In this document: piece by piece, positions 43,306 to 58,300 of the stretch
Layout: the number at the start of each line of letters is the position of its first letter
Position numbering within the stretch: the first letter of the stretch is position 1
Origin: Paragonimus westermani
Taxonomy: Eukaryota; Platyhelminthes; Trematoda; Plagiorchiida; Troglotrematidae
NCBI GenBank assembly: GCA_008508345.1
Contig: QNGE01001265.1
Location: 1 to 64,000 of the forward strand
Direction: 5' to 3'
Length of the DNA: 64,000 nt
Notes under the pieces: model-generated
What the model was told of the DNA's origin: nothing
Databases searched by the model: none
What the model saw: the letters and a program-made list of their open reading frames with translations, nothing else
Translations under genes and position numbers: made by a program

Positions 43306-46300
43306 GTTGGTTTCTTTGTTCTGTTTATTCTCTGAACTGTGTGATTGCCATTTTCATTGCGGTGAATCGTTGGTATGTCTGTTGGGATACGTTTAGTCTG
43401 TTCCGACTCTGTTACCCTACTGCCCTCCACGGTTGGTTCTACCTTCGGCCCCTTGTTCGTCGTCCATCCTTGTTGGCTACGCACCGGATTTGTCTTGATT
43501 TTGTGTAGTCACACTGACACCGCTGGTGGGTCTACGTTGTTTCGGGGTTTTAGATTGATGTCAACGTCTGGAAATTACTTCTTATATATAAAAACCTTCC
43601 GAAAAGTTAAAAATGGCAAAAGGTCTTTAACAATCTGAATAATGAAGATATCGGTTGTGTAATAGCTTCTATCGCTCATTGATATCCTGAGTGCACTACG
43701 CCTCTGAATCATACTCTCTCATCAATGGAACATGGAAGTCGGTCAGTAACGATCTTGCGCGCTCCCGTTCCCACAGACAGTCATCTCGATCGCAGTGTTA
43801 CAGATGTGTACCTGCTCACATGCACTATTTGTCATTGTGTCTAACTACCTTTCGTATTGGTACGACATGGGGGCGAACATCAATCCTTCATGTGAGATAT
43901 ATCTGATATCTAACACCAACTGCTTGATGCCGTACCGTCGATTAGCGGGCTAAGTTATCGGTTGTAGCAACATTGCCCATCCCATTGTTGATAGGTTGGA
44001 AAGGCGTTGCTGTTGTTCCGGGTGAATAAGTTAATGTACTGAATTGCCGATACTCTGTAGCGCTCACGATCTACAGTCAGATGATGGACATTACACCACT
44101 TCTATGCTCACAGCGTCAGAGTCGTGGATACAATTGATTGACCTTAAAATGCTCTGCGTCTCACTCGATCGGTTGCTTTTAAGCTCACACGGATCAACCG
44201 TGCTAACGCTCGAAGTGGTTTAACTTCGCATCAAAAGTACATGCTTACAAACATTACGACATTACGATAGAAGGAGTGAGTAGTGTCAGTGTTGAATGCT
44301 TGTCATGCTCATGCGAATAGGGTTTTCTCGCTGACCAATGTTATATAGAGTGTAAGTGTGGCTTCTTTGTTTTCTAGATTTTCGACTGTCAGTTCGGGTC
44401 GAGTGAAACAACAGGTCGATTGTGTCTGCAGTCTGCATTCGCTTATGGACTTACCGTCATCTTTTTTTGACTCACTACTTCTGTGTCACCCGTGATCCTG
44501 TATGGAATTGTGGTGGCACACTTAACAAATGAATCCGTCCACGTGCGCTCACGTTGTTCACTTAGGTGATCGATGCCTGTTGAAACTCGGCAAGCTTGCT
44601 TGACCATTCCCTCCGTCTGCGATGCTTCCCCCAGTAGGACTGTTTTGGGTGGCTAAATTACAACAAATCGTGCGAGACACAACTAGCCCTCAAGGTCAAC
44701 CATGAGAAGGCCGTTTTATAGTTTCAATGGCAGATTATCACCACGTCCAGTGTATTGCAATGGTGATATAATATTTTCATACTCCGGTCGGGTCACACGA
44801 GCGTTGACTCCCTCCCGATCAATTGTGAAGCGCTTTCGTGATACCGGATGAAGGAGGTAACGGGTTTAACTTCCCTAGCGGAAACACTTTAACAACTTCC
44901 CTCACATCTGTTCAACATTTTTGCAATTCTTTTTCCCGGTACTAACCTCACGCTTTCTTTCGTTTTGGGTCCAACTTGTCGCCATGACTTACTCCTGTCT
45001 TCTTAGTCCGTGTTTTCACATACTAACCTGTTTCCGGTACCTGATGAGAATGCAAATTAAGACAAAATACTCACTGTAGTCCTTTTGAGGGAAACTCCTA
45101 CTGCGCTCATCTCATCAACGCTTTGATGTATGCTTTCAGGTCAGCCGGTTAACAGAGAATTACGAAGCACTATTGAACAAAAAAGTGGAACGGAGTAGTT
45201 TGCGGACAAGCGAAGTTTTCGTCAACTACATTGTCGTCGCTTATACTTGCCATACTTCTGGCGACTTCCATCGGCTGAGTATTCTTCATGTCTTAATTTG
45301 TGTTACATTTTTGCTTACCACCTGTCTCTTTGTTCTCTTTCATCACTGGTCACTGTCAAGAACTTCTGATTTGTTCAACCTCATACACCGGTACAACCGG
45401 CCTCGTAACGTCCGTCGCATATGGATTGCTCGATTGGCCAGTAGTTGAAGCCAGTTGACAACTTTGCCTGGCTGCATACAGCTCCTGCATTGATTCCATC
45501 GAAGTGCATCAGCAGAGCTAACCACAGGAGATACTCTCAACGTTCTGATCCCATCCGGCGCCGAATCCGATGCTCGCCTGGACCCAATGGCCGGCTGGAA
45601 TAACAAGCCTCATTAGGTCAACGTATTGCGCGCATGCAGTTGTCCGTCCGCATCCGCTGTTCGAAAAACTTGGGGAAATCTGGATCTGTCCAGTATCTGC
45701 ACGCGTATAATTTCCTCGCACACACGACGTGGGAGTCATGACTACACCCGTCAGTTTGTTGACATGTCCAACTGTATCCGGTTTTCTGTGTTTCCATAGC
45801 TGGCCTGACAGCTGTTTCATTTTAGTGACCTGTTGGCTGACCGGGTTCATCGGATTAGTGTGTTACCTCTCTTCACTCTGCAGCTCCGGTTCCAAATCGC
45901 AAAATGTCTCAATCGAGACTGACTGAAGTAGATTCGGGAACAGTTTGGCTTCGTGCATCATCTCATCTGTAAACAAACGAGCACATTCAGATTATCCTCC
46001 TGTTTTGGGGGGGGATGATCAAAACATTGTCATGGTGACCAAGTCATTTAATGCCAAACTTGCAAAACGGGCACCCAATAGATGCTTGTGAAACATCTAT
46101 AGATTGGTCTCCAAAGACTACAGAAGCCGGAAGTTTGATAGATCCAGAGCAGCAACTGACGATCTGGCCGTTTTCACTTCTGTTCAAATTCGACTCAGTA
46201 GTGCTCATAAAGTTACGTCCATAAGGCGCATAGCATAGAGGGGTAATGCTTCGCTCTAATCTCTGCGTAGTACTACGAGAGGCTACAACTGTCGATCCCT

Positions 46301-49300
46301 CAGAGGTCTGCTGTCACGTACCGTTCAGCAGTACTTGGAAATGGTATGGTGCAAACCACAAACAAGGACTACTTGCTGAAAATGTGTTCAGGAAATTGTT
46401 AGGAGCAAATAGCCGTTCGGAGTGGTGCGTGTTTATAAGGGGACTGGTGCTGTACGGCTGACAGTTGATAGTGAAAATTCGGTTTGCAAATAGGCGTGTA
46501 TGGAGTTAGTGTATTTTGGCCGGTTAAATGGTTTATTGCAGTCCAAAAAATTCAATGCCTGTAATGAAGTCACTCCCTAAGCTGTTTCTTTATGGATCTA
46601 TGTTTTCCAGAGATTCTGTGTCCTTTGGTAATCGTGCTTTCGGGCAGGCAATGTGATTGTTAGTCACGTAAACTGCTGAAAGGATGTCTGTCAGACTATT
46701 CACTTGAGACTGAGCTACCCTACAGGTATAGGGGGAATGAACACTAGGTCTTTAGAGTGATACTGTTGTCAAAGTGACTAGTCATGAAGGTAAACCCTCC
46801 CATTTTACGTTCAAAGTCTTTGGTATAAAGATGGTGCGATGTCCCTCGTCTTGGTGTGAATCTTGAAGTCTTGCAGACTTCGATTATACATCTTGACTTA
46901 CTAGCCGGCAACCTTCCGAAAGCTGATCGGTCATTTTTCCAATTCGACGATTGCACATCATGTCTCGAACCTGACTACCTTATCGAAGAGATCGAAACAA
47001 CAGTGGTCTGAACTGCATTAAGCAGCCTCAATTTTCTCGGAAAAACGATTCCTTTTTACGGAGAACCAGCAGTGCTTACTGTGGCGATTACTATTTAGAG
47101 ACAAATACGTTACGCTTTGACTGTTCAGGTCGCTGCTGCTTTCCACAACCCATTCCGATTTGTTGTCTGACAAACGTTTGAATAACTTGTTTTAACCACC
47201 ACCTCTTTCAGCCAAATCGACATCATAGCAGCTGCTCAACACTTTTTTAGACTGCCTAGTGTCGACCAACCACAGTTCCACCTGCAGCAGTCTGTGTGTG
47301 AGCCCTGACTGACTGAACTTTCATCACTCAGGCCCAGTCTTTACACGTTGTTGTCATGGTTCTGTGTGGTGAACCTGTCACGTGATAGTTTGTTTTCCAA
47401 ATCAACTTCCTACTGTTGCTCTGAGGCTCAAGATTACCGCATCCAACACAAACTACAAGTGTACTGCTTTGGATAAAACATTGTGAACAGGATAACCACT
47501 TGCAAATAAGGCTGTAATCAACGTCAGCATCAGCTGTGTGTCACTTAGAGTGGGACAGTAACTTTTACTGTCAGCGCACTGTTAGTGAGACTACTCATAC
47601 AGGAACAAACCCTACTTAACTGAGACTAGTATGACGAAAATGTCCACACTATTTTCCATTGGATGGCGTTAGTAGTATGATTGGGCATGCTAGTTGTTTG
47701 AGTTCGCATTGAAAATTAGGGTACGTCTGATCAGAAGCCACAAAGCATGTATGCTTCCATTTGTCAGGCGCGAACGACCAAACAAATTCTAAATTCACTA
47801 AAGTTGAATTTAGTACCAGAATACACTGGCGGTTACACTGTTGAACGAGCCGATGGGCTTGGCCTGCGTTTAGACAGCATTAGAAGGCGCGAACCAACTG
47901 TTGGAAGCCCTCTCTTTCGGCTGGCTGCCTTGGGCTGGTGGTGTGTGCCACATTTTCATGCGCAGCTCGCACTGTCTACACACGTGACCTTGATTGTCTG
48001 GCTTTCGGAAAAGTGACTTGTTCTGTTCAACAGTGTCACTAATCACGCGTACATTCTTATCTTCTGACCTGACTTCACCGAAGACTGAGCCGTTGCGTGG
48101 CTCTTCTCATGGAATACCTGGCAAGGTGCCGTGTAGTGTGATCGTAAAGTCAAGGGGACTAAGTGCTCTTTAACCGGACTTTGTTTAATCAAGCATTATA
48201 GTATGACAACTAGTCTGTTTGCTTATCTCTGTCACCATCCAGTCAAAACAATTGGAGGCATTCTGGGTATACTCATTTGTGTTGGTGGTTGCAGAATTTG
48301 TCAAAAAGATGTCTTGGTTGTGTTTACGGATTATTCATCTTAGGGCTGCAGATGGACGAAAACTGTTGGTCCGACTTAGGGATGGTCATTGATATTCAAA
48401 ACGATGGTTTTGCCCTAAACACCTGAAAAATACGGTGAAACAGTCACAGAATAAAAGAATGTCCCATGGAAGTCGAATTTTCTGGCTTGAGGTAAACAAA
48501 ACCGTGGGCACTGTTCCAGAGGAATAACGCACCTGAACCCGTTGATCGCCCCAAAGCATATCAAAAGTCAAGTGCAAAAGGTTGCCTTGTGCCGACCGAA
48601 AACGTGTGTCATAGGGCGAAACGCATATGGAGATTATTGTTGAGTAGTCGGGGGCTTGGTTTATTTTCAGGTTGCACGTCACTCACATTTGATCGCAGCG
48701 TTCGCATTCAGATAGACTTTCCAGGCAGCCTCTTTCGAAAAGAAGCACTAGACTCGAGTTTCGCTCTCATTAGAGCTCGTCAGTAGTGCATATCCTTGCA
48801 CTGACTACTCATCAGTAATCGAAAAATATCGTCTAGCAGGTCTAATGAGATCAGTGCTTTCGACCTGTCTCAGAAGTCCTAATCGCGGGGTTATCGACTG
48901 GAGTTAACAGGACAGTTACTGTGCCTCTTCTCGAGAAGATCGGACAACGTGATCATTGCTCACAGGCGAGAGTAGTTGAGCATTCAGATTTGATAAGTCG
49001 GTCGTGCCTGATGTCTTATGGGCTAAAGTCGTTCTCCCTGAGAAGGTAGAGTTTTCTAAAGGAAAAACGGAAATCCGTGACAGAACCCAAGAGGACTCTT
49101 CTGAGTCTTCTAACGACCAAGTTATCAGACGGGTTACTTGATTGTTTTAGTGTGATGGAATGATTATTCGTTTATTTCTTAGACGGAATCGGAGCTAATG
49201 TAATCTGATACGAGGTTGACTCATAGTCTTTATTCGTAATCATCAATGCACCATCTAAGGATTGAACCTAGTTTCTATTGGCGTATTTTTAAACATGTCA

Positions 49301-52300
49301 TAAGTATTGTTTTTTGATTTTTCAGCCAAACTGATGCCGCTAGTGCCGGGAAGTGGGAATATTTGCTGCCATTTCATCACTCCGGGCCCACCAAGTTAGC
49401 CGATGTTGGTTCACAACTGTGGAATGGTTGCTTACTCCTAATCGACTGGCTTATACATCAGTCTATTTGCGGTGAAGGTTTTACTACACATGATGCTGTG
49501 TTGGAATTGGGTTGCGGTCTGGGATGTGCCGGTCTGATTGCTGCTCTTTGTGGCGCAGGTGTAGTATTTCTTACTGACCGATGGGATTCATCGGTAAGCG
49601 AAATGTCTGCAATATGCGAGGCTAATATGGCACGTTGGACAGTTCGCTTCACATTGCCGGATATGTTACTGCGTATGCGGCGGATCGACTGGGATGAAGT
49701 TTGGCCACCGAGATCCGCTCTGTTCACTATCCCAGTTGCATCTACTTCTACCCATCAACAATCAGATTCAGCTGACCAACATACCGATAACAAAAATAAT
49801 GGTCATGATTACGCCTGGCACGATGATGAACTATGTATCATCGGATGTCAACCGGGTTCACCCCGAAGCTCAACTGGTGCTCATTTTTCTACGAGTACTC
49901 AATTACAACTGCGGCTTATTATGGCTGCAGATGTGGTATACGACACAGAAAAAACTGAAGGTATTTTTTAAAATTTTACTTGTTATCAAGTTTCATGATC
50001 CGCTGCCTTTGAATTGAAACTTGACATAACACAGATTCCAGCTAATCAACTTAAGTCCGAGTGCATTTTTTGAAAACCTTCGGGAGGTATTTATTCAATG
50101 AGTTGCACAGCATGTTATCATTTCGTTAATTACTACACAGCCAAAATACCATCCACTCTGAAATATGCTCCAGATGTAGAATTGAAAAAAATGAACAATA
50201 TTTTCAATGGCCTGCTGTTATTCCATGAGCTACCAATCTTATCTCCGGTTTTTTATATGCCTTTGATTACTGCATTTGTTTACTTGGTGTGGGTAATGTC
50301 CCAAGCCGTTTTTGAAATTGTTTTGAGGTGGTCAAAGTTGGAAAGGAATTCTCGTGTTTTTTTTATCACACTGGAAACATGATCTCAGATGTTTTTCGCA
50401 GAGCTTCGACTGAACGCGCTAGTCAAGGAAGAGAGTAAATGCAAGATTTCACTTTAAACTGCCCGATTAACCCCATGAAACTGATAGCTCACCGTAGATT
50501 AACAACAATGAGTCCATGGTAGTGTAGTGCTTCTTGCCAATGACACGCTTGCTCAATGTTACTCATTTCATTCCTTCTATCCATCGTTATCAAAACCCAT
50601 ACATTTACCGCACCTGCATTGCTCCCACCAACTTGATGCATGCGCTTGTTATCGGATGACTCATTCCTCGATTTCTAAACTTGGGCCTTCGGTAATGACA
50701 TCGCATGTTACATCCATCTAGATACTCTAACTCTCCGTGCAAGCATTCTACAGCACCTTGCAGTTCACCCCACTTATTTAGTTTAAATATCAGTCGGCTG
50801 AAATACTTTTGACTTTCGATCTCGCGTCGCTATTGTCCAAGCATGTTCACAGTATACATGCTCAAGCTGGACAATTCGTTCCACCTCAGTCGAGAGGCAG
50901 ATAAATCCGTTATCTTAACTGTCCGTGTGAAATTTTTGTGTCTCTTACAGCGCGTGATCAATGCTTATTGGGTCTTTCTGATCACCAGAGATGAATTTAG
51001 TTACATAATGTGGAAACCTAACCTTTCAACGGCCTCAGACATCGTAATGATCAATTATCAACCGCGACGGCATCATTCGGCTCTGATCATGCGAGAGTTA
51101 ATGGCAGTAGTTACTGTTTCAGCGATTATCCGTATATAGTGGGTGATTTGGTCGACGTACACTGAACAGGTTTCGCATCCAGAAAGACTGTCCAACCGGT
51201 CCCCCCTTGAAAAATAGCACTATACCTTTTCCGCTCTAAGATATCTTGATATCGCTTTGAGATTTCCCAAGTTAGTTAGGTGGATTTCAGCGGCGAACGG
51301 GATCGCATGGCTAATGTGTCCATGGGATGGCTGAAAAACACGGGGGTTGGTTGGCTTTTACAGAGTAGGGGGACGTGATCCCGCCAGTTGCAGGGAGTAA
51401 ACTAAGTTAGCTTGGCTAAATCCAGTCACCTTCGACATCTTAAAATGATATAAGGACATCGGAGCTTGTCAGTAATGCATGCCATGACCGGTAGTAAGAT
51501 AATCAAGACAGTTGTTGTACCTCCGCCCAACGCGATCACACAATCTGAACATTATTCACAAACGAATGTGACTGAGCGTTCTAGCATGATTAATCGATTA
51601 TGTCTGATGTAGGATTATTGAAGCAGTGGTCAAAACGATTGCCTCATGCTTATGTGGGTTGGGGTACGCTACTGACGGACCATATCCGCAGCAAGACTCG
51701 AGTCCAGAGCTTTTTTTCGACTGGGACCGTTCTAGTTGTCTGCCTTGATGTAAGAACTCCGACCAGTTGATGAGTTGTGGTCAGTTTATATTCCGCGATT
51801 CTGAGTTGAACCAGGTAGATGAATATTATGTCAAATTTTGGCCGAAGTGTTCAGCGAAGCACGTTCGTCACGCGCCTATTCGTTCATCCGATTTTTCTCA
51901 GACGGAACTGGAATTCATCAGTTCACGTGAATCGCCTAAACTGATGAGTCTTAGTTTCGATTCTCTATCAGTTCGTACGTTGAGTTGGATGGAATCCTGT
52001 CAAATCGGATGGCTGAATGAGGACCAACATGTAGGACGAAAAATGATGGCTGGATGAGTGAACCGTATTAGTAGAAAAAATAATGTAGGTGATGGATAAC
52101 GGGAAGTGGTTAGTAAACATTAAAGATTGTCTGATCCACAAATATATATCCAGACAATACATGTTGAAAAATACAATAGGTCCAGAGCAGTTGTGATGTG
52201 TGCTATCGCAATATTCGGAAATGGGGAATTAGCGAATAGCCCTCGAAATCGTATTTGAATTGAACCCTCCCTTCCGTGGGTAGTAAGGAGAAGATTTCAG

Positions 52301-55300
52301 ACTGCTTGTTGTAAGGAGTTCCTATTCATGATATTACACCATATTTAACAATCAGGTAAGTACCCTAAGCGGTCTACTGCCTAACTGATACTTGTAGTTG
52401 CTTGTCATTCAAAAACGCCATTATGAACAAATGAAAATAAGCTTTTCTGCCTGACGCCACTCACGAGTACCTAAGTTTTCTCATCCCAACCCAGACAATA
52501 GACTAGAGTTCTATACTCGTCAAAGCTCACTGCTACTGTACCCATTGATACGGTCCTAACACCGGACTCTGACCACCTATATGCGCAACGTGTTTGATTG
52601 CCTTTGAAATTGACATATCTACTGTAAAATTTGGTAGTAGTATGCTTCTATTCGAAACAAAATCACACAAGTTATGTCTAGAGCCCGATATATGGCGGCA
52701 AAGCCGTCTACATAAACAGTTGGACAGTAAGCTAGGGAAATGTCCCATCAGTTATCTGGTTCACATGTCACTCTCAGTTAGCCAATGGCTATGTGAACTG
52801 AGTAGCGGTTGAATCACTGCCTAGCGTCGTGTGTACAAATGACAGTCCGTTTTGATGTTCTCTTGTCACACTGCTGCGTTAGTTCAGTGTTCGGTGAACT
52901 ACAGACTTCCGAGAGGAGACCTAACCTCGACCTACACGCTTCTTCATACACTTGATCACCCATTAAAAACCAGTCTTCATTTACTAGAAACCACTGATTA
53001 TATGACTATTCTTTTAAACTTCAGTTTCAAGTGAGCGTGAACCTCTTTCCACTTAGGGTCTGTCCATTCTAGAATGCACTATCTAACTTTGTTTTCAGAC
53101 GATTTAGAACTCTACCCTGTCGAAACGTTAATAAGATTCAACTAGCCTTACGGTTCGTCTAGCCAGCCACTTCACCCATTCCCACGAAGTATCAGTAATG
53201 TGATTGATATTTTTGTTGTCTGTGCCTGTGAGTTCATTTTTTCGATTTCTCGGTATGTGGTTTATGTGTTTTTGTGCCCCAGGTTGGCTTCCTGTAAGCC
53301 AACGCTTTTCCACATTATTCTTCTCTCTCCGCACATCCGAGGATCTTTTTCATACATTTGTACTCTGGTCAATGCAGAGACAGAACAGTATCAACTTGTG
53401 ACCTTTCCCTCCTCTGTTTCCTTGAGATAAGAAGCGACTGGTTCATTATACTTTGTTGGACGCGCATATGACAGTTTGTATCATTGGTGTGTGGAAGGAG
53501 TAGAAATGGGATTAGTTGGTACAGGAAAGAAGATGGTTTGAATCAAACACGACTCCCTCAACAAAGCTGTTGCAAACAGTAAGAAGCTGTGTAGTAATAA
53601 AATTATTCAAACTTATAAAAAAACCACAATTACCTTCGGAAATCTGTCTGATGAAAACAAAGTTGCAAAATCTTCGTCAGGAAGTGTAGATGGAATTACA
53701 GAAAAAACAATACATCTAATGTGGGTGAAAACGCGTAACACTAAATCGCCGTCCATAAGTTTACCGTTTGTTGTTCGTCCATCAAACTCCTACTTGCCCG
53801 ATTTGGAGTTGACTGCTTCTCCCTAACAAATCTGTGTTGCATTGAAAATTCTCTTATTTAACACCATGCAGCTCTTCATGCGTTTTTTTCACAATGTCTA
53901 ACTGTTGCAACAAACAAACACATGAAACACCATTGATTTTTGAATGGTACTAGCCGTTTCGGGTAGTTTCGCTCAAACCAGCACTTCATGATCGGCTTCC
54001 CCCTCTGTGCAACTCATCAATCAGGAATAGTCCGATTGAGATTTGAACCTGCACCTCTTATGTTACGGAAACAGAAACCTTTGTCCAATCAACCACTGAT
54101 CCCAGGTGTTTTGGTTAGGTTTCGTCTTGCCGCTTGAACAAACACTGTTTTCAAGCGTTTATTTAATTTAAGTGATCTTTGCGGCACAACAAAAATATTT
54201 CCATTTGAAATCCTCTGGGTCGTGGCTATGATTAGCTGTTCGTGGGATTAACTATGTTCATCCCCTCCTCCTCCCCCAATGAAGTATCTTCACGTAGCTC
54301 TAGCTATTGGTCTTTGGTTTTAGACAAAACTATCGCATGCTTTTTGAGACCTGTGTGTTGGCTCTTTGAATTATTTACCGCTGGGTCTTGAGTATATGTG
54401 TAACGTACAGAAAAAAAGTTTCATCGGAGTAGTGAGTCACCCACATGAATAGACCGCAAGATAGTTTTCAGCATTTGCTGTATTTACTTAACTTTAGTTG
54501 CAGGTATGATCAAGAATGATTGTGAATAGCTTAGATGGCTGTGAATCACTAACCACCATTACCAAGGCACAACCATCGTTTGTCTGTTGCTATCTTTATC
54601 CACATTCGTCTTGTTTTTGAGTTTGTTAGAAAGAAGGAAGATATAGGGTATACCCCAGAGGTTTTTCTACAAAATCACTTCAACTGTTTCACAGACAAGT
54701 ACTTTGTTCGATTATGTACGCAAGTATCATTGAAAAGGAATGTTGCTGAGTGTTTGGATGTGATGATGAATTGATCTTTGTTAAAACGAGGTAACTGACA
54801 CATGACCAAAAGTCTTGCCTTACAAGCACGTAGAACGGTTCTCACATTCCGCTGCTGTTGAGATCTGGCTAGAGCGGAGCTCGAATTTCTTGTTTCATCT
54901 TGAAACAGGATGAGTGAAATGCTTATCGGAATATGAAAGCCGTCAACAACTTTAGGTGGCATTCCATATCTATCAGTCACTCAGTATTTAGGAAATGCTT
55001 AATGTCTATGGTGTAACTTGTCTACTGGCGCATAGCCTCGCTGCTGTTTTGCATGAACAGAAATTGGTAGTTATTTGATAATTCCTAATGTTGATGATGA
55101 TTACACGTAACTCCCAGGTACACACACACACAATATTGTTTGATCCCTAACAGACCGAGTTCCAACAAATTTTGAACACGTCGACTAGTGGAACGATGTT
55201 TTCTTTCGTGCATGTATACTATCGTGTGACAGTATCCAACTGGCGGCCCACTGCATACAACCCTTGGCTTGTAATGCTGAGTTTGAAAGTCAGAATCTTG

Positions 55301-58300
55301 TTCCTACCATCTTTCTGTCTAACGATTAGCAGTCATGTGATGGAGTACCGGTTTATGGATAAGCACTATATATGAACGATCAAGGCGCTGTAGATGCAGA
55401 AAACTTTGGTCTGGAATGGGCACGTCTCTGGCTGGAACTTTTGCTGCTTAGGGACGTTGGGGCTCGGATGAGAAGTTACATAGTAATGATTTTTGTTAAT
55501 GATAGTCTATGAACGTTGTGCTGCTCATATTTTGATCGAATTTCATGCATATTGAGTATTTTTGCTTCATTATAACCTGACCAGTTCAACTTTTAAAGCA
55601 CTTGTGCAGTTTAACATTTTTAGATATCTCATGTTCACTAAATGTCAAAATGGTAGTACAGCAGAGTACTTTACTTATCACAAAGCTGCCTCCAGTTTTA
55701 TACAGTTGCGTTAATCGATTTCAAACATTATTCTCACTAAAACATTGTCTAATGGTTCTCAAAGCTTTAGTGAAAACGCTTGCCTAACACAGGAGAAAGA
55801 ATCCTTAACCAAAAAGTTGCCGACGAACGGTTATCTTTACACATTTATGGGCATTCGTGATATCCACCTTCCAATCTACACTCCACGATTGTTCTGATTT
55901 CTCCTTGAACTCACCAGTTTGGAATAAGTCACATCAGTTATCTTAAACACTCGTTCCAAGCCGTGTTTATAGGGCTAATGGTCTAGTTAACGGGCACTTC
56001 GGCTATCTACACTAAGATTGCCAATCTGAGCATCGTTTGAACGGTCTTTACTCAGTCAGTTCATATTGAAATGATGACCACTGTTCTATTTGAGTCAACC
56101 GGTGGCTTACCGCCTCCGTCTTAGCTGATTATTCACAGAACCTTGGGATACGCAGTTGATTCCAGTGGATGCGGCTGTTGTAAGATAACGGCATTAGACC
56201 GTCTTTGACTGACAAACGGGATTTTTAGGCCATTCTGAATGTTTTAACTGAGACATCTGTATAATCCGTACCCGCCAGGTGAGTAAAAACTGTACAATAT
56301 ATCCAGTTTCCTAATTTCTTTTTTCAGGCTGAATGTTGCGTCGTTATTTCTTTTGGTGGGCTAGTTTGCTTCATTGAGCACTACCACCCATACCAACTTC
56401 GTGGATTGCCACCTAAAGTATTTGGTTTGAACTGCATGCTTAGAGCGAACTTTGTAGTCCACTTCTGCGAACCGGGGTTTACATGTTGATCTGGCTCTAG
56501 CAATGTGGACAATTTTTTAACCAAATTTGTGAGTTCGTCAACTTACCTTGCATCCAATATCCTTTAAAGTTTGGGTCAGTTTTGGGTTGCTGTATCACAT
56601 GCGGGCTTGATCTTGGCTGTCGACAATAGATTTTTTGTGGGTTTGCTGACACTTCTAAAATTATGCTTTATCGTGACGTGTAATTTCCTACTGTTGGATC
56701 TCCATTTTCAATAGCTCTTCTTCGCACTGTTTGTTCAATCTTGGAGACAAACGCTAGTTCACATCCGACCAACTTACCACGAGCCATATTTGCGGTAGAG
56801 CGACGTATTTGCTTCACACTGGATGAGCTGGCGTCCAGTTCACGAGCTTATGACCATTTTGTGGACTGTCTCAAACAGTTAGACGGCTATGCCCCGTTGG
56901 AGGTTGATGGTGTTGGTAAGTTGTTTTCACGTGATTGTGTTTCGGATGTCCACCGCTTTCAGTTTTCTCACTCTATTTTCCCTTCAAACAAAGTGGTCAC
57001 TTCAACCTAACTCTGAAGTTCTAATTAGAAGGGTTAACTAGTCAAACATGATTTTTTTTCTTGAGATGATCGAGCACCCTGAACGTTTACATATACTCGT
57101 TGTATGATTATTAGAGTGGTGATTGTTCACCTCTCCTCACAAGTTGCAGTTCAGTCTGTTGGTCAAACCAGTTTGTACACCGTTGTGAAGATGTAGCAAA
57201 GGCAGAAGCTGAGCATAGTGCTATTTTCCGAGGTAGATTATGCGGAAAGACTTTGTGAATTATCGTCAGATATGAGGGTATTCTACCCGAAACGTATACA
57301 TGTTCCATCAGTGTTCCGTCGGTGGTTTCTGTGTTAGAACATATTCAGTGCCGTGAACGAATGCACAATGCCCTCGGAAGTGTGTTACGGACAAAACAAG
57401 GAAAATTACCCAGCTTCTTAACACCATCAATAGGAAAGTCATTTCACCACTCTTTATCACATGTGGACTAGTTCGATAATGGATAAAAACCTTATCCGCC
57501 TCAGTACAAATTCATACTGATTGTGCTTACATTTTCTATCCAATCGTTACACTGTTCGCTAGATGTATTTAATCAGTCGAAGCCTCGAGGGAGGTCGGAA
57601 CTAATGCGACAATCATTAAGTTGAAGACGTATCGAATGAAGTTCACGATGATAACGACCATTTCCCTTTTATCTTAACATTCTTATTATTCTCGCATATC
57701 TCCGGGGCTTCTGATTTTGATTTTACCCCAGTTTGAATCACTGTGTAGCTTTTCTCACTAACCAGGTGAAAAGATCTGTCTTACTCACCAAACGGAATCA
57801 AACACTTGCGGTTATCGATCGGCAATACATTTGTAATTTGTTTTGATACATAATTGAACAAGCGATACCATTTTCAACTAAATAATTCTTTCCTTGTTTC
57901 TTCCAACTCTTTTTGGTGAAACTGTTAACCAAATTGAATTGACTAGTTTCGTCGTCTCAATCATTACGTCTGCCCGCTGTTCCACAATATTTACCAACGT
58001 TGACAGCAACCCTGAAGAGCTGGAATCCGTAAACAATGATGGCAAAAATGACCAAGTTTACGGACTTTACACACTCATCTGTGTGTATCTTGATTGCATA
58101 CCAAACCACGGATTCTATGGTGAAAGCACACGAACTTGTTAAATTCTTTACCGTAACACTTATCTTCGATACAATTTCAATACTACACAATAGTGTTGGT
58201 AAATCCCAATGTGAACTGTTTGAGAAATCCTATTTGGGCAGTCAGTCAGTAGGATTATTTGATGAACTCTGTGTAACACAGTGGGTTGGGTGGGTAGTCG

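Larger units (their letters stand above)
43306..49325 (+). other. METTL22 intron (6.0 kb)
   Basis: Contents are a tRNA-like module near 46226-46310 and the dispersed repeat copy at 48715-49030. A short acceptor-like site at 45140 (GCTTTCAG) leads into a frame that soon stops, so it is not taken as an exon. No other feature is supported. Confidence 0.6.
49961..56714 (+). other. METTL22 intron (6.8 kb)
   Basis: Contains the repeat copy at 51430-51660, a tRNA-like module on the minus strand near 54025-54115, and a short (CA)n tract at about 55119-55132. Other open frames resemble no family. Confidence 0.6.

Noticed and set aside
45140..45210. Possible extra METTL22 exon after GCTTTCAG.
   Set aside because: The frame stops within about 20 codons, no donor of the required phase precedes the stop, and the flanking exons already join in phase.
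51935..51975. CTGATGAGTC with a later TTTCGA resembling a hammerhead core.
   Set aside because: No stem II can be formed and the GAAA box is absent.
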